Positions 44,036 through 51,468 of a stretch of DNA of 51,468 nucleotides are shown here, in pieces. Position 1 is the first letter of the stretch; the number at the start of each line of letters is the position of its first letter. The notes under the pieces were generated by a model. That model made no database searches, was not told the origin of the DNA, and worked only from the letters and a program-made list of their open reading frames with translations. The stretch covers positions 1 to 51,468 of the forward strand of contig JAGPMH010000009.1 in NCBI GenBank assembly GCA_018052945.1. The letters are read 5' to 3'. Origin of the DNA: Negativicutes bacterium (GTDB taxonomy: Bacteria; Bacillota; Negativicutes; JAGPMH01). The position numbers were made by a program, and so were the translations under genes.

Positions 44036-44638
44036 TTGAAAAAGTTCTTCAGTAGTATGGTAGTAGCAACTTTAATAATTTTACTATGTAGTAATCTACC
44101 GGCTCATGCTAATGCTAACTCTAATCCAAATTCAAAGGAATTGATAAAATATAGCATGAGAGGAGAAAATGTAAAAATAGTCCAGAAATTATTATCAGAG
44201 GCAGGATTTTATAATGGTGACATTGATGGAATCTTTGGCAATGAAACATTAAATGCTGTAAAAGCATATCAATTTAGTAAAGGCTTATTAGTTGATGGTG
44301 TGGTTGGCGAAGAAACGTTGAAATTTTTGAAACGTTCAGATAATAAAACTGATCGAAAAATGCGATCAATAGTAATGCACGCATCAGCTTATAGTGCCTT
44401 TGATCCAGGTAATGGCAAGTATACTGCTAATGGTACTTTATTGAAAAAAGGAATAGCGGCGGTTGATCCTAATGTTATTCCGTTAGGAACAAGATTGTTT
44501 ATTCCTGGCTATGGTGAAGCGATAGTCGATGATGTGGGTGGTTCTATTAAAGGAAATAGAATTGATTTAGCCTTTGATAGCAGAGATGATGCATTACAGT
44601 TTGGGGTAAGAAATGTAATTGTTTACATTGTCGAATAA
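44036..44638 (+). CDS. secreted peptidoglycan-binding and 3D-domain protein
   Basis: The product has 200 aa from TTG 44036, 10 nt after AAGGAG. The signal peptide is about residues 1-26, with likely cleavage after AHA. A PG_binding_1 domain follows (RGENVKIVQKLLSEAGFYNG, IDGIFGNETLNAVKAYQ). The C-terminal 3D domain has ASAYSAFDPG, AVDPNVIPLGTRLFIPGYG and DVGGSIKGNRIDLAFD, including its three conserved Asp. Such proteins are probable lytic transglycosylases or cell-wall remodelers. Expression is under a c-di-AMP riboswitch. Confidence 0.93.
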   Translation: MKKFFSSMVVATLIILLCSNLPAHANANSNPNSKELIKYSMRGENVKIVQKLLSEAGFYNGDIDGIFGNETLNAVKAYQFSKGLLVDGVVGEETLKFLKRSDNKTDRKMRSIVMHASAYSAFDPGNGKYTANGTLLKKGIAAVDPNVIPLGTRLFIPGYGEAIVDDVGGSIKGNRIDLAFDSRDDALQFGVRNVIVYIVE

Positions 44639-44643
44639 AACTT

Positions 44644-44671
44644 AAAACAGGTTAGACCTGTTTTTTTTTTT
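44644..44671 (+). terminator. intrinsic terminator after the 3D-domain gene
   Basis: AAAACAGGT pairs with ACCTGTTTT across loop TAG, followed by a long T-run. Confidence 0.9.
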
Positions 44672-44738
44672 GAAAATATGTATAATTATTTTAAAATATA
44701 GTATAATAGTCTCATAATAGCAATACAGAATAAATGAC

Positions 44739-44767
44739 AAAAAAATCTAAGATTAGATATTTTTTTT
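44739..44767 (+). terminator. AT-rich terminator-like hairpin in the secretion operon leader
   Basis: ATCTAA-GA-TTAGAT is flanked by an A-run on the left and eight T on the right. It lies between a TATAAT (44702-44707) and the promoter at 44776. The stem is short and weak. Confidence 0.35.
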
Positions 44768-44775
44768 AATAATTA

Positions 44776-44804
44776 TTGACTAGTTGTTCACAAAATAATA
44801 TGAA
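44776..44804 (+). promoter_or_regulatory. probable promoter of the type I secretion operon
   Basis: TTGACT (44776-44781) and TATGAA (44799-44804) are 17 bases apart, ending 36 bases before the first transporter gene. Confidence 0.5.
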
Positions 44805-44840
44805 GAAGAGATTTAGAGAAATATATACAATAGGAGCAAT

Positions 44841-46973
44841 ATGGTTATGCGCGAATATGGACAAACAGAAGTACAAGCTAAAATTGCAATAGCTTCCTTG
44901 AAAATAATAACTGATTCTTTGGGTGTTTCCTTTAATGAAGAAGAACAGTATAAAAACTTCTTAAATATTACCAGCAATACTGAAAGAATAATTAAAATTG
45001 CTAAAATGTTAAAACTTAAGGCTAAAAAAGCAGTTCTACAATATTCTGACCTTGAAGGACTGGACGTTCCGGTCTTGGCTATGATGAAAGATGGTTCTTT
45101 TTTAGTGCTTGGTAAAAACAATGATAAAGTTGTTTTGATTTTCAGACCTGAAGTTGGTAAGCCTGAGACAATAACTAAAGAGCAGTTTGTCGAAGCTTGG
45201 TCTAATGAAGTGGTTATTATTAAGAGACCGTTTAGTTTAAAAAGCGCCAGCCAAAGATTCAATTTATATTGGTTTATACCAATAATTTTAAAATACAAAA
45301 AGTATTTTATTGAAATCTTAATTGCTTCATTTTTTTTACAATTATTTGGGTTAGTTACACCACTATTTACACAAGTTATTATTGATAAAGTTATTACTCA
45401 TAATGGAATGTCAACCTTAGACATCTTAGGATTATGCCTGATTATTGCCGCAGCTTTTCAAGCAATGATGAGTATTGCAAGAACTTACTTATCAGCACAT
45501 ACCACTAATAAAATTGATATGATTTTAGGTGCAAGGTTATTTAGGCATGTTACCTCTTTGCCATTAAGGTATTTTGAAACTAGAAGAGTTGGTGATACGT
45601 TAACAAGAATATCAGCCCTAAACAGTATTAGAGAGTTCTTGACTAATTCTTCGATGACAGTATTTTTAGATACTTTTTTTTCAATTGTTTTCTTTGCGGT
45701 AATGTTTTATTATAGTTGGGAATTAACATTAATTGCTTTAATACCATTGCCGCTATATTTAATCCAAAATATTATAGTAACGCCGATATATCAAAAACGT
45801 TTAGAGACAGTATGGGCTAGTGGCGCTGAAAGCAATGCTTTTTTAGTAGAATCGATTACCGGAGTTCAAACGGTAAAATCCTTAGCGTTGGAGCCACAGT
45901 TTAACAATAGATGGGAAAAAATACTAGCAAAATATATTAAAGATACTTTTAATAATGCTAAATTTAATATTTGGCTTAGTAGTTCTAATAGCGTTATTCA
46001 GAGTATCATGACTTTTGGCATATTATTATTCGGTGGACATATGGTTATGTCAGGTAAATTGACAATTGGTCAGTTAATTGCTTTTCAAATGTTGGCAGGA
46101 CAAGCTAGTGCTCCAATATTTCGTTTGTCGGGAATGTGGCAAACTTGTCAACAGACCATGTTAGCAGTGGAACGACTAGGTGATATATTAAATACAGCAC
46201 CGGAGCCTTTGAAAATTAGTCAAGATAATTATGTTGATAAAATTAATGGAAAAATAAACTTTGAAAATGTATCCTTTAGATATAATGCCGAACTTGGACC
46301 GGTCATTGATGATGTTAGCTTTGCTGTGTTACCGGGAATGAAAGTGGGAATTGTTGGTCGATCGGGGTCGGGAAAAAGTACTATTACCAAGCTCGTGCAA
46401 CGACTTTATTTACCAGAACTAGGTAAAGTTAAAATTGATGATGTTGATGTTATGGAACTTGACCCTACTTGGTTAAGAAAAAAAATTGGGGTAGTATTAC
46501 AAGAAAATTATCTTTTTAATGGCAGTGTTAGAGAAAATATCGCCTTGTCAAAACCTAGTGCTACAATCGATGAAGTTATTGCTGTTGCTAAAATGGCAGG
46601 GGCACATGAATTTATTTTAGAATTATCAGAAGGCTATGATACTAAAATTGGTGAAAGAGGGACAGGCTTATCAGGAGGGCAACAACAGCGGATTGCAATA
46701 GCCAGAGCGTTAATAGCAAATCCGGCCATTTTAATTTTTGATGAGGCAACCTCTGCTTTAGATTATCAGTCTGAACGAATTATTATGGATAATCTTGATA
46801 TTATTGCTAAAGATCGAACGATGCTGATGATTGCACATCGTTTAACAACAGTAAGAAATTGTGATTTAATTTTAGTAATAGAAAATGGAAAAATAATTGA
46901 ACAAGGAAAGCATAGAGAATTAATAGAGAAAAAAGGAACATATTACGGGATGTATGTTCAACAAGAGGTATAA
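44841..46973 (+). CDS. type I secretion ABC transporter, first subunit (RtxB/HlyB-like)
   Basis: The product has 710 aa with AGGAG before the ATG. Residues 1 to about 130 form a C39-peptidase-like domain without the catalytic Cys, as in HlyB-type exporters. The transmembrane domain runs about 150-430. The nucleotide-binding domain is intact: Walker A GRSGSGKST (506-514), Q-loop VVLQENYLF, signature LSGGQQQR, Walker B ILIFDEATSALD and H-loop IAHRLT. With the membrane fusion gene next to it, this is a type I secretion exporter in the inner membrane, needing a TolC-like channel not found here. Confidence 0.93.
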   Translation: MVMREYGQTEVQAKIAIASLKIITDSLGVSFNEEEQYKNFLNITSNTERIIKIAKMLKLKAKKAVLQYSDLEGLDVPVLAMMKDGSFLVLGKNNDKVVLIFRPEVGKPETITKEQFVEAWSNEVVIIKRPFSLKSASQRFNLYWFIPIILKYKKYFIEILIASFFLQLFGLVTPLFTQVIIDKVITHNGMSTLDILGLCLIIAAAFQAMMSIARTYLSAHTTNKIDMILGARLFRHVTSLPLRYFETRRVGDTLTRISALNSIREFLTNSSMTVFLDTFFSIVFFAVMFYYSWELTLIALIPLPLYLIQNIIVTPIYQKRLETVWASGAESNAFLVESITGVQTVKSLALEPQFNNRWEKILAKYIKDTFNNAKFNIWLSSSNSVIQSIMTFGILLFGGHMVMSGKLTIGQLIAFQMLAGQASAPIFRLSGMWQTCQQTMLAVERLGDILNTAPEPLKISQDNYVDKINGKINFENVSFRYNAELGPVIDDVSFAVLPGMKVGIVGRSGSGKSTITKLVQRLYLPELGKVKIDDVDVMELDPTWLRKKIGVVLQENYLFNGSVRENIALSKPSATIDEVIAVAKMAGAHEFILELSEGYDTKIGERGTGLSGGQQQRIAIARALIANPAILIFDEATSALDYQSERIIMDNLDIIAKDRTMLMIAHRLTTVRNCDLILVIENGKIIEQGKHRELIEKKGTYYGMYVQQEV

Positions 46974-46974
46974 G

Positions 46975-48345
46975 ATGCTTAAAAATTTTTTTAATAGAAT
47001 AAGAAGCTATATTGAGGAAAAAACAAAAAATGAACTAAATAAAGATGAATATGAATTTTTACCAGCGGCTTTAGAAGTAGTAGAAACACCACCATCACCT
47101 CTTGGAAGAAGTGTCTTGTGGCTATTATTTATTTTTATCTTAATCGTTGTAATATGGGTAATGGTTGGACAGGTGGATGAAGTTGCTATTGCCCCAGGGA
47201 AAATTATTCCAACGGGCAATGTAAAGACCATTCAGGCAGAAGATAAAGGTGTTGTAAAAGGAATTTTCGTTAAAGATGGTCAGAAAGTCTCAAAAGGTGA
47301 ATTGTTAATCGAACTTGATACGACAATTACAGCTGCTGATGTAGCTAGAATTAAACGAGAAGTAGCTTATTATAGTTTAGAAATAGATCGATTATTAGCA
47401 GAACAAAGTGGTTCTTCTTTTATTCCACAACAATATCCAAGTTTAGATCCCAAAGATATAGCATACCAACAGAATTTATATCAAACAAGACTTGCTGAGT
47501 ACAATACAAAGTTATTGATGGCAAAAGCATTAGTAATGCAAAATGAAGCTGATTTAGCAACAACCAAAGCTGGTTATAAAAAACAGGTTGAACTTTTTGC
47601 TATTGCCAAAGAAAAAGAAGATCGCTTGATGAAACTGGCACAAGAAGATGCTATTGCTACTTTTGTTGTCCTTGATTATCAAGCTAAGCGCATTGAAATT
47701 GAAGAAGATATTAATGCTCAAGCCTCTGAAATTAATCGTAAACAATGGAATTTAATTCAAGCACAAGAGCAATTAAACAGTATTGTCGCTGAACGTAATA
47801 AAGATATTAGTACTTCCTTAATGGAAGATCGAAAACAATTATCAATTTATAGTGAAGAACTAAAAAAAGCTGAAGAAAAAGATAGATTATCAAAAATAGT
47901 TGCACCAATTGATGGAAGAGTTGCCCAACTTTCGATTCATACTGTGGGGGGCGTTGTGACAGAAGCACAACCATTACTAGAAGTAGTTCCAGAAGATGCA
48001 GTATTACAAGTTGAGGCGTTTGTTGCTAATAAAGATATTGGTTTTGTAAGTATCGGACAAAGTGCTGAAGTTAAAATAGAAACCTTTAACTTCCAAAAAT
48101 TCGGAACAGTAGATGCTACTGTAGTAGAGATTAGTCCTGATGCAATTGAGGATAAAGAAAAAGGCAGAGTTTATAGAGTTGTTTTAGAAATAGATAAAAA
48201 TTCCTTTGATGTTAATGGTAAAGAAGTTGCTTTAAGTCCAGGGATGACAGCAACCGGAGAAATTAAAATTAGACAAAAACGGATAATTGAATTTTTCCTT
48301 GATCCGTTTAAGCAATATCAAAGTGAGGCTTTGAGGGAGAGATAA
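46975..48345 (+). CDS. HlyD family periplasmic adaptor of type I secretion
   Basis: The product has 456 aa from ATG 46975, 1 nt after the previous stop; a longer frame from 46954 overlaps the ABC gene. A short cytosolic N-terminus precedes one transmembrane helix (VLWLLFIFILIVVIWVMVG). Then come a lipoyl-like half (IQAEDKGVVKGIFVKDGQKV), a long alpha-helical hairpin rich in Glu, Gln and Lys, the second half (IDGRVAQLSIHTVGGVV) and a C-terminal GMTATGEIKIRQKRI typical of HlyD/LapC adaptors. It links the ABC pump to an outer-membrane channel, which implies a diderm envelope. Confidence 0.94.
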   Translation: MLKNFFNRIRSYIEEKTKNELNKDEYEFLPAALEVVETPPSPLGRSVLWLLFIFILIVVIWVMVGQVDEVAIAPGKIIPTGNVKTIQAEDKGVVKGIFVKDGQKVSKGELLIELDTTITAADVARIKREVAYYSLEIDRLLAEQSGSSFIPQQYPSLDPKDIAYQQNLYQTRLAEYNTKLLMAKALVMQNEADLATTKAGYKKQVELFAIAKEKEDRLMKLAQEDAIATFVVLDYQAKRIEIEEDINAQASEINRKQWNLIQAQEQLNSIVAERNKDISTSLMEDRKQLSIYSEELKKAEEKDRLSKIVAPIDGRVAQLSIHTVGGVVTEAQPLLEVVPEDAVLQVEAFVANKDIGFVSIGQSAEVKIETFNFQKFGTVDATVVEISPDAIEDKEKGRVYRVVLEIDKNSFDVNGKEVALSPGMTATGEIKIRQKRIIEFFLDPFKQYQSEALRER

Positions 48346-48347
48346 AT

Positions 48348-50495
48348 GTGACTAGTCAAGTTAATAATCAAAATTCCTTTGTTCCAATTGATACAGCTTT
48401 AGTCTCCTTAGTGGCCATTGCAAAATTTCATGGTATTCCGGCGGATATAAACCAATTGCGTCGGGCCTATGTAGTTGATGGAAATTTGATGGATACTTTA
48501 ACAATGCTAAGAGCCTCCAAGGATATCGGCTTAAAGTCACGTGAACTTACTATTGAGAAAGAACGTCTAATCAGCATGCCTTTCCCGGCTGTTTTACAAT
48601 TAACAAATGGTAATTATATCGTTGTTTTAAGAGCTGAACAAGAACGTTTATTGATAGTAGATCCTTATCAAGATACTCCGGTTTTAATTCAAATCAAAAA
48701 TTTATTTAATGCTTGGGAAGGGAAAATTGTCTTATTTACTAAACGCCATCAAGCCAAACAAGAAGAACATAAATTTAATTTATTTTGGTTTGTACCGGTG
48801 GTTTTGAAATATAAAAAATTTTTAGGACAAGTATTGTTTTTAAGTTTAATCCTACAAGTTTTTGGATTAATATCGCCAATATTTACTCAGGTAATTATTG
48901 ATAAGGTTTTAGTTCATAAAAGCTTATCAACTTTAGATGTATTAGTTATTGGGATGATAATAATATCGTTATTCCAAACTATTATAACTGGGTTTAGAAG
49001 TTATCTATTTACACATACAACTAATAAGGTTGATGTGGTATTGAGTACAAAGTTATATAAACATATTACGGCTTTACCAATAAAATATTTCGATAAATGG
49101 CAAGTTGGTGAAGTTGTTACAAGAGTAAGAGAATTAGAAACAGTAAGGCAGTTTATTACCGGCTCTGGTTTAACAATAGTGCTTGATACAATCTTTACAG
49201 TAGTTTATATTTTTGCAATGTTTAACTATAGTGCAAAGCTAAGTTTAATTGTATTGTTAATGCTTCCGATCTTTATTTTGTTAAATATCATCGTGGTGCC
49301 AATTTATCGTAAGCGCTTAAATGATAATTTTACAGCAAAAACAGAGAATCAAGCTTTTATTATTGAAACTGTAACCGGGATTGAAGCAGTAAAATCATTA
49401 GCTGTAGATGTTAACTTTAGCCAAAGGTGGGAGCAAATGCTTTCCCGATATATCAAATCAGCTTTTGCTACGGCAAACCTAGCTAATATTGCCGGTAATA
49501 TTGGTGGCTTTGTTAAACAGTTTTTTTCAATTTTTGTATTGTGGTATGGTGCAAATTTAGTTATGAAAAATGAAATCACTGTTGGTGAACTAGTCGCATT
49601 TCAAATGCTTTCCGGTCAAGTTACTGAACCGGTGTTAAGGATAGTTAATATGTGGCAAAGTTTTCAACAAACGAAGGTTTCGATTGATCGACTAGGTGAT
49701 ATTCTTAATGAAGCTAATGAAGCATCGTTTAATCCTAATCGTACTACTTTGCCAAGAATAAAAGGTGATATTTTCTTTGATCGAGTTAGTTTCCGTTATC
49801 GTCCGGACATGGCAGAAGTGTTGTATCAACTTAATCTCGATATAACAGCAGGTATGAAAATTGGAATAGTAGGGCGATCAGGCTCAGGGAAAAGTACTTT
49901 AACGAAAATGATTCAACGGCTCTATTTACCTGATTCTGGTAGAATTCTTATTGATGGTGTTGATTTAGCACAAGTTGAGCCGGCATGGCTAAGAAGACAG
50001 ATTGGTGTTGTGTTACAGGATAACTACTTATTTAATGGAACTATTGCCGAAAACATTGCTATTGCCGCTAAACAAGCTAGTATCGAAGAAATAGAGACTG
50101 TTGCTAAAATAAGCGGTGCTGATGAATTTATCAACAAATTGCCTAATGGTTATAATACACCAGTTGGTGAAAGAGGCACAGCGTTGTCAGGAGGACAAAA
50201 ACAAAGAATTGCTATTGCCAGAGCATTGATAACTGATCCAAAAATTTTAATTTTTGATGAAGCAACTTCGGCTCTAGATTTTGAATCTGAAAAAATAATA
50301 ATGAATAATCTTGATAAAATTGCACAAGGTAGAACTCTTATTATGATAGCGCATCGTTTATCAACAGTGCAAAGCTGTGATCAAATAATTGTCCTTGATC
50401 ATGGACGGTTGATTGAAAAAGGTAAACATGATGAGTTGATGTTTAATAAAAGTGCTTACTTCAATTTATATAACCAACAAATGGTTTCAATATAA
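48348..50495 (+). CDS. type I secretion ABC transporter, second subunit (RtxE-like)
   Basis: The product has 715 aa from GTG 48348, 2 nt after the adaptor stop, with GAGGGAGAG upstream. It has the same layout as the first ABC protein: a C39-like N-terminal domain without catalytic Cys (PIDTALVSLVAIAKFHGI), a membrane domain, and a complete ATPase with GRSGSGKST (from 509), VVLQDNYLF, LSGGQKQR, ILIFDEATSALD and IAHRLS. It is clearly paralogous to the first but diverged throughout. The ABC-HlyD-ABC order resembles rtxB-rtxD-rtxE of MARTX toxin systems, where the two ABC proteins work together. Confidence 0.93.
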   Translation: MTSQVNNQNSFVPIDTALVSLVAIAKFHGIPADINQLRRAYVVDGNLMDTLTMLRASKDIGLKSRELTIEKERLISMPFPAVLQLTNGNYIVVLRAEQERLLIVDPYQDTPVLIQIKNLFNAWEGKIVLFTKRHQAKQEEHKFNLFWFVPVVLKYKKFLGQVLFLSLILQVFGLISPIFTQVIIDKVLVHKSLSTLDVLVIGMIIISLFQTIITGFRSYLFTHTTNKVDVVLSTKLYKHITALPIKYFDKWQVGEVVTRVRELETVRQFITGSGLTIVLDTIFTVVYIFAMFNYSAKLSLIVLLMLPIFILLNIIVVPIYRKRLNDNFTAKTENQAFIIETVTGIEAVKSLAVDVNFSQRWEQMLSRYIKSAFATANLANIAGNIGGFVKQFFSIFVLWYGANLVMKNEITVGELVAFQMLSGQVTEPVLRIVNMWQSFQQTKVSIDRLGDILNEANEASFNPNRTTLPRIKGDIFFDRVSFRYRPDMAEVLYQLNLDITAGMKIGIVGRSGSGKSTLTKMIQRLYLPDSGRILIDGVDLAQVEPAWLRRQIGVVLQDNYLFNGTIAENIAIAAKQASIEEIETVAKISGADEFINKLPNGYNTPVGERGTALSGGQKQRIAIARALITDPKILIFDEATSALDFESEKIIMNNLDKIAQGRTLIMIAHRLSTVQSCDQIIVLDHGRLIEKGKHDELMFNKSAYFNLYNQQMVSI

Positions 50496-50578
50496 ATAAC
50501 TTAATAAAAACCTTACTTTGTTTAAAGTTTTGGAGTGCTAACCACATTCCAAAAAATATATATATGGGGGAATTGAGA

Positions 50579-50629
50579 ATGAGAGAATTAAAACTACCTA
50601 TATCAAACAGAAAGGAGGAGAGCAAATAA
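50579..50629 (+). CDS. possible 16-residue leader peptide before the lipase-like gene
   Basis: ATG 50579 with GGGGGA upstream opens MRELKLPISNRKEESK and stops at TAA 50627-50629, one base before the next ATG. The AAAGGAGGAG of the downstream gene lies inside its last codons. This arrangement would couple the two translationally. It may be chance. Confidence 0.35.
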   Translation: MRELKLPISNRKEESK

Positions 50630-50630
50630 T

Positions 50631-51468
50631 ATGGGCTTATTCAGTACTTTAATTAGCAATGTAAGAGCTGATCTAACAACAAGAAGCAGCTTGGTTTCCA
50701 GCAATTTATCAGTATTAACTTCACAAATTGGTACAACTATTGGCGAAGTTGCAGCACGTGTTGTATCGGATCCGATTGGAACGCTACAATATGTTGTAAA
50801 TGATACTAAGATTGCAATTTTTGGACACAATGGTCCGCTAATTGCCAGAGATGCAGTAAGCTTTGTTGAAGGGCTTGCTGGTTTGACTGCTGATACTGCA
50901 TTAAATATCTTTAATGCATTGCCAACATTTACACAAACTCCGGTTTATGAAAATCAAGTTGGCGCTATTAAAAAGCAAGAAGGCTCAATCACTGAAATTA
51001 CTAGTAAATTTACAACTGGAGCTTCTATTGGTGATTTATCTTGGTTAATTTACAAAGGTAGAATGGTATCCAATACTGAAATTACTGATAAATGGAAACT
51101 TTATAGTGAAGCAGAAACTACTCATGGTTACAACAGTAGTATTTATATTGACGCTGCTAATAAGCAAGTGGCAATTACGCTAGAAGGAACACAAGCTAAT
51201 AGTGATTTAAGCCCATTATGGTTAAGTAAAGATGGTTTATCCGATCTTGAAATTGGCTTAGGGGTTATTCCACCACAAATGCGTGAAGGTTATGAACAGT
51301 TCAAAGTTATGGTAGCTGATGTTATGAATAAATTCGGCACCGAAGGCTATGGCATTTCAGTAGCTGGTCACTCTTTAGGTGGCGGTTTGGCAGAAATGAT
51401 GTCCGGTATGTATTTTATTGATACAGGAATTGCTTTACCAACTATGGCACAAGCTGGTCCAGGAATGT
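50631..51468 (+). CDS. lipase-like alpha/beta hydrolase, probable type I secretion cargo (3' end beyond window)
   Basis: The frame starts at ATG 50631 behind a strong AAAGGAGGAG and is open to the last base, so 279 residues are visible. There is no N-terminal signal peptide. Residues about 120-279 resemble lipases: GDLSWLIYKGRM, VAITLEGTQANSD, then GHSLGGG with nucleophile Ser248 and AEMMSGMYF. The absence of a signal peptide and the position after the exporter fit a type I substrate, whose secretion signal and any Ca-binding RTX repeats would be in the missing C-terminus. Substrate and final length are unknown. Confidence 0.8.
   Translation, partial: MGLFSTLISNVRADLTTRSSLVSSNLSVLTSQIGTTIGEVAARVVSDPIGTLQYVVNDTKIAIFGHNGPLIARDAVSFVEGLAGLTADTALNIFNALPTFTQTPVYENQVGAIKKQEGSITEITSKFTTGASIGDLSWLIYKGRMVSNTEITDKWKLYSEAETTHGYNSSIYIDAANKQVAITLEGTQANSDLSPLWLSKDGLSDLEIGLGVIPPQMREGYEQFKVMVADVMNKFGTEGYGISVAGHSLGGGLAEMMSGMYFIDTGIALPTMAQAGPGM

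Noticed and set aside
44813-45298. 161-codon minus-strand frame at the start of the first ABC transporter
   Set aside because: It mirrors the coding strand of the C39-like domain and has no independent start signal.
50531-50553. Terminator between the second ABC gene and the lipase-like gene
   Set aside because: TTGGAGTG and CACATTCCAA pair only with bulges and are followed by A/T alternation rather than a T-run, so I do not call it a terminator.

Overview
The window is low-GC, densely packed bacterial chromosome, almost all of it on the plus strand. The best reading is a diderm Firmicute of the class Negativicutes. Four features support this: an IspH-ribosomal protein S1 fusion, a type I secretion system (which needs an outer membrane) among otherwise Firmicute-type operons, a very long RecJ fused to a helicase, and an HflX with a long N-terminal extension. 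There are no rRNA or tRNA genes, insertion sequences or CRISPR arrays that I can see, and no gene-free stretch exceeds 300 bases.

Layout. 1-2700: a cut DUF805 membrane protein gene (minus strand), a membrane-bound diguanylate cyclase and a small stand-alone Hint-fold protein. 2800-9210: ireB-ruvX-DUF1292-mltG-trmR-trhP-DUF4911, then aroQ-pepP-efp. 9271-11016: rqcH, the only complete minus-strand gene, convergent with efp. 11171-19031: dapF, a secreted unknown, ispH-rpsA, fni, a DUF512 protein, der and plsY. 19102-22142: hflX and a PLP enzyme. 22267-25121: an M50 protease, trpS, scpA and scpB. 25189-35215: recJ-helicase, rel, an MBL hydrolase, a Fur-family regulator, hisS and aspS. 35329-42585: rarA, then the sulfur-trafficking set iscR-like/nifS/nifU/mnmA, then alaS. 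42683-44638: a degenerate M20 hydrolase homologue, then a c-di-AMP riboswitch driving a 3D-domain cell-wall protein. 44841-51468: an ABC/HlyD/ABC type I secretion operon followed by a lipase-like protein cut by the window end.

How the parts fit together. Most genes are housekeeping: translation and its quality control (efp, rqcH, hflX, four aminoacyl-tRNA synthetases), tRNA wobble modification (trmR/trhP, mnmA fed by nifS), isoprenoid synthesis (ispH, fni), chromosome segregation (scpAB) and stringent control (rel). The unusual material is in the fused or degenerate proteins (RecJ-HIRAN-RecQ-like, HflX with a JAMM motif, a Hint domain without catalytic residues, an M20 homologue without its active site), in the structured leader of ispH-rpsA, and in the 3' end, where an RtxB-RtxD-RtxE-like exporter precedes a signal-less lipase that is its likely cargo. 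Many starts given here are inferred from Shine-Dalgarno position and differ from the longest open frame.
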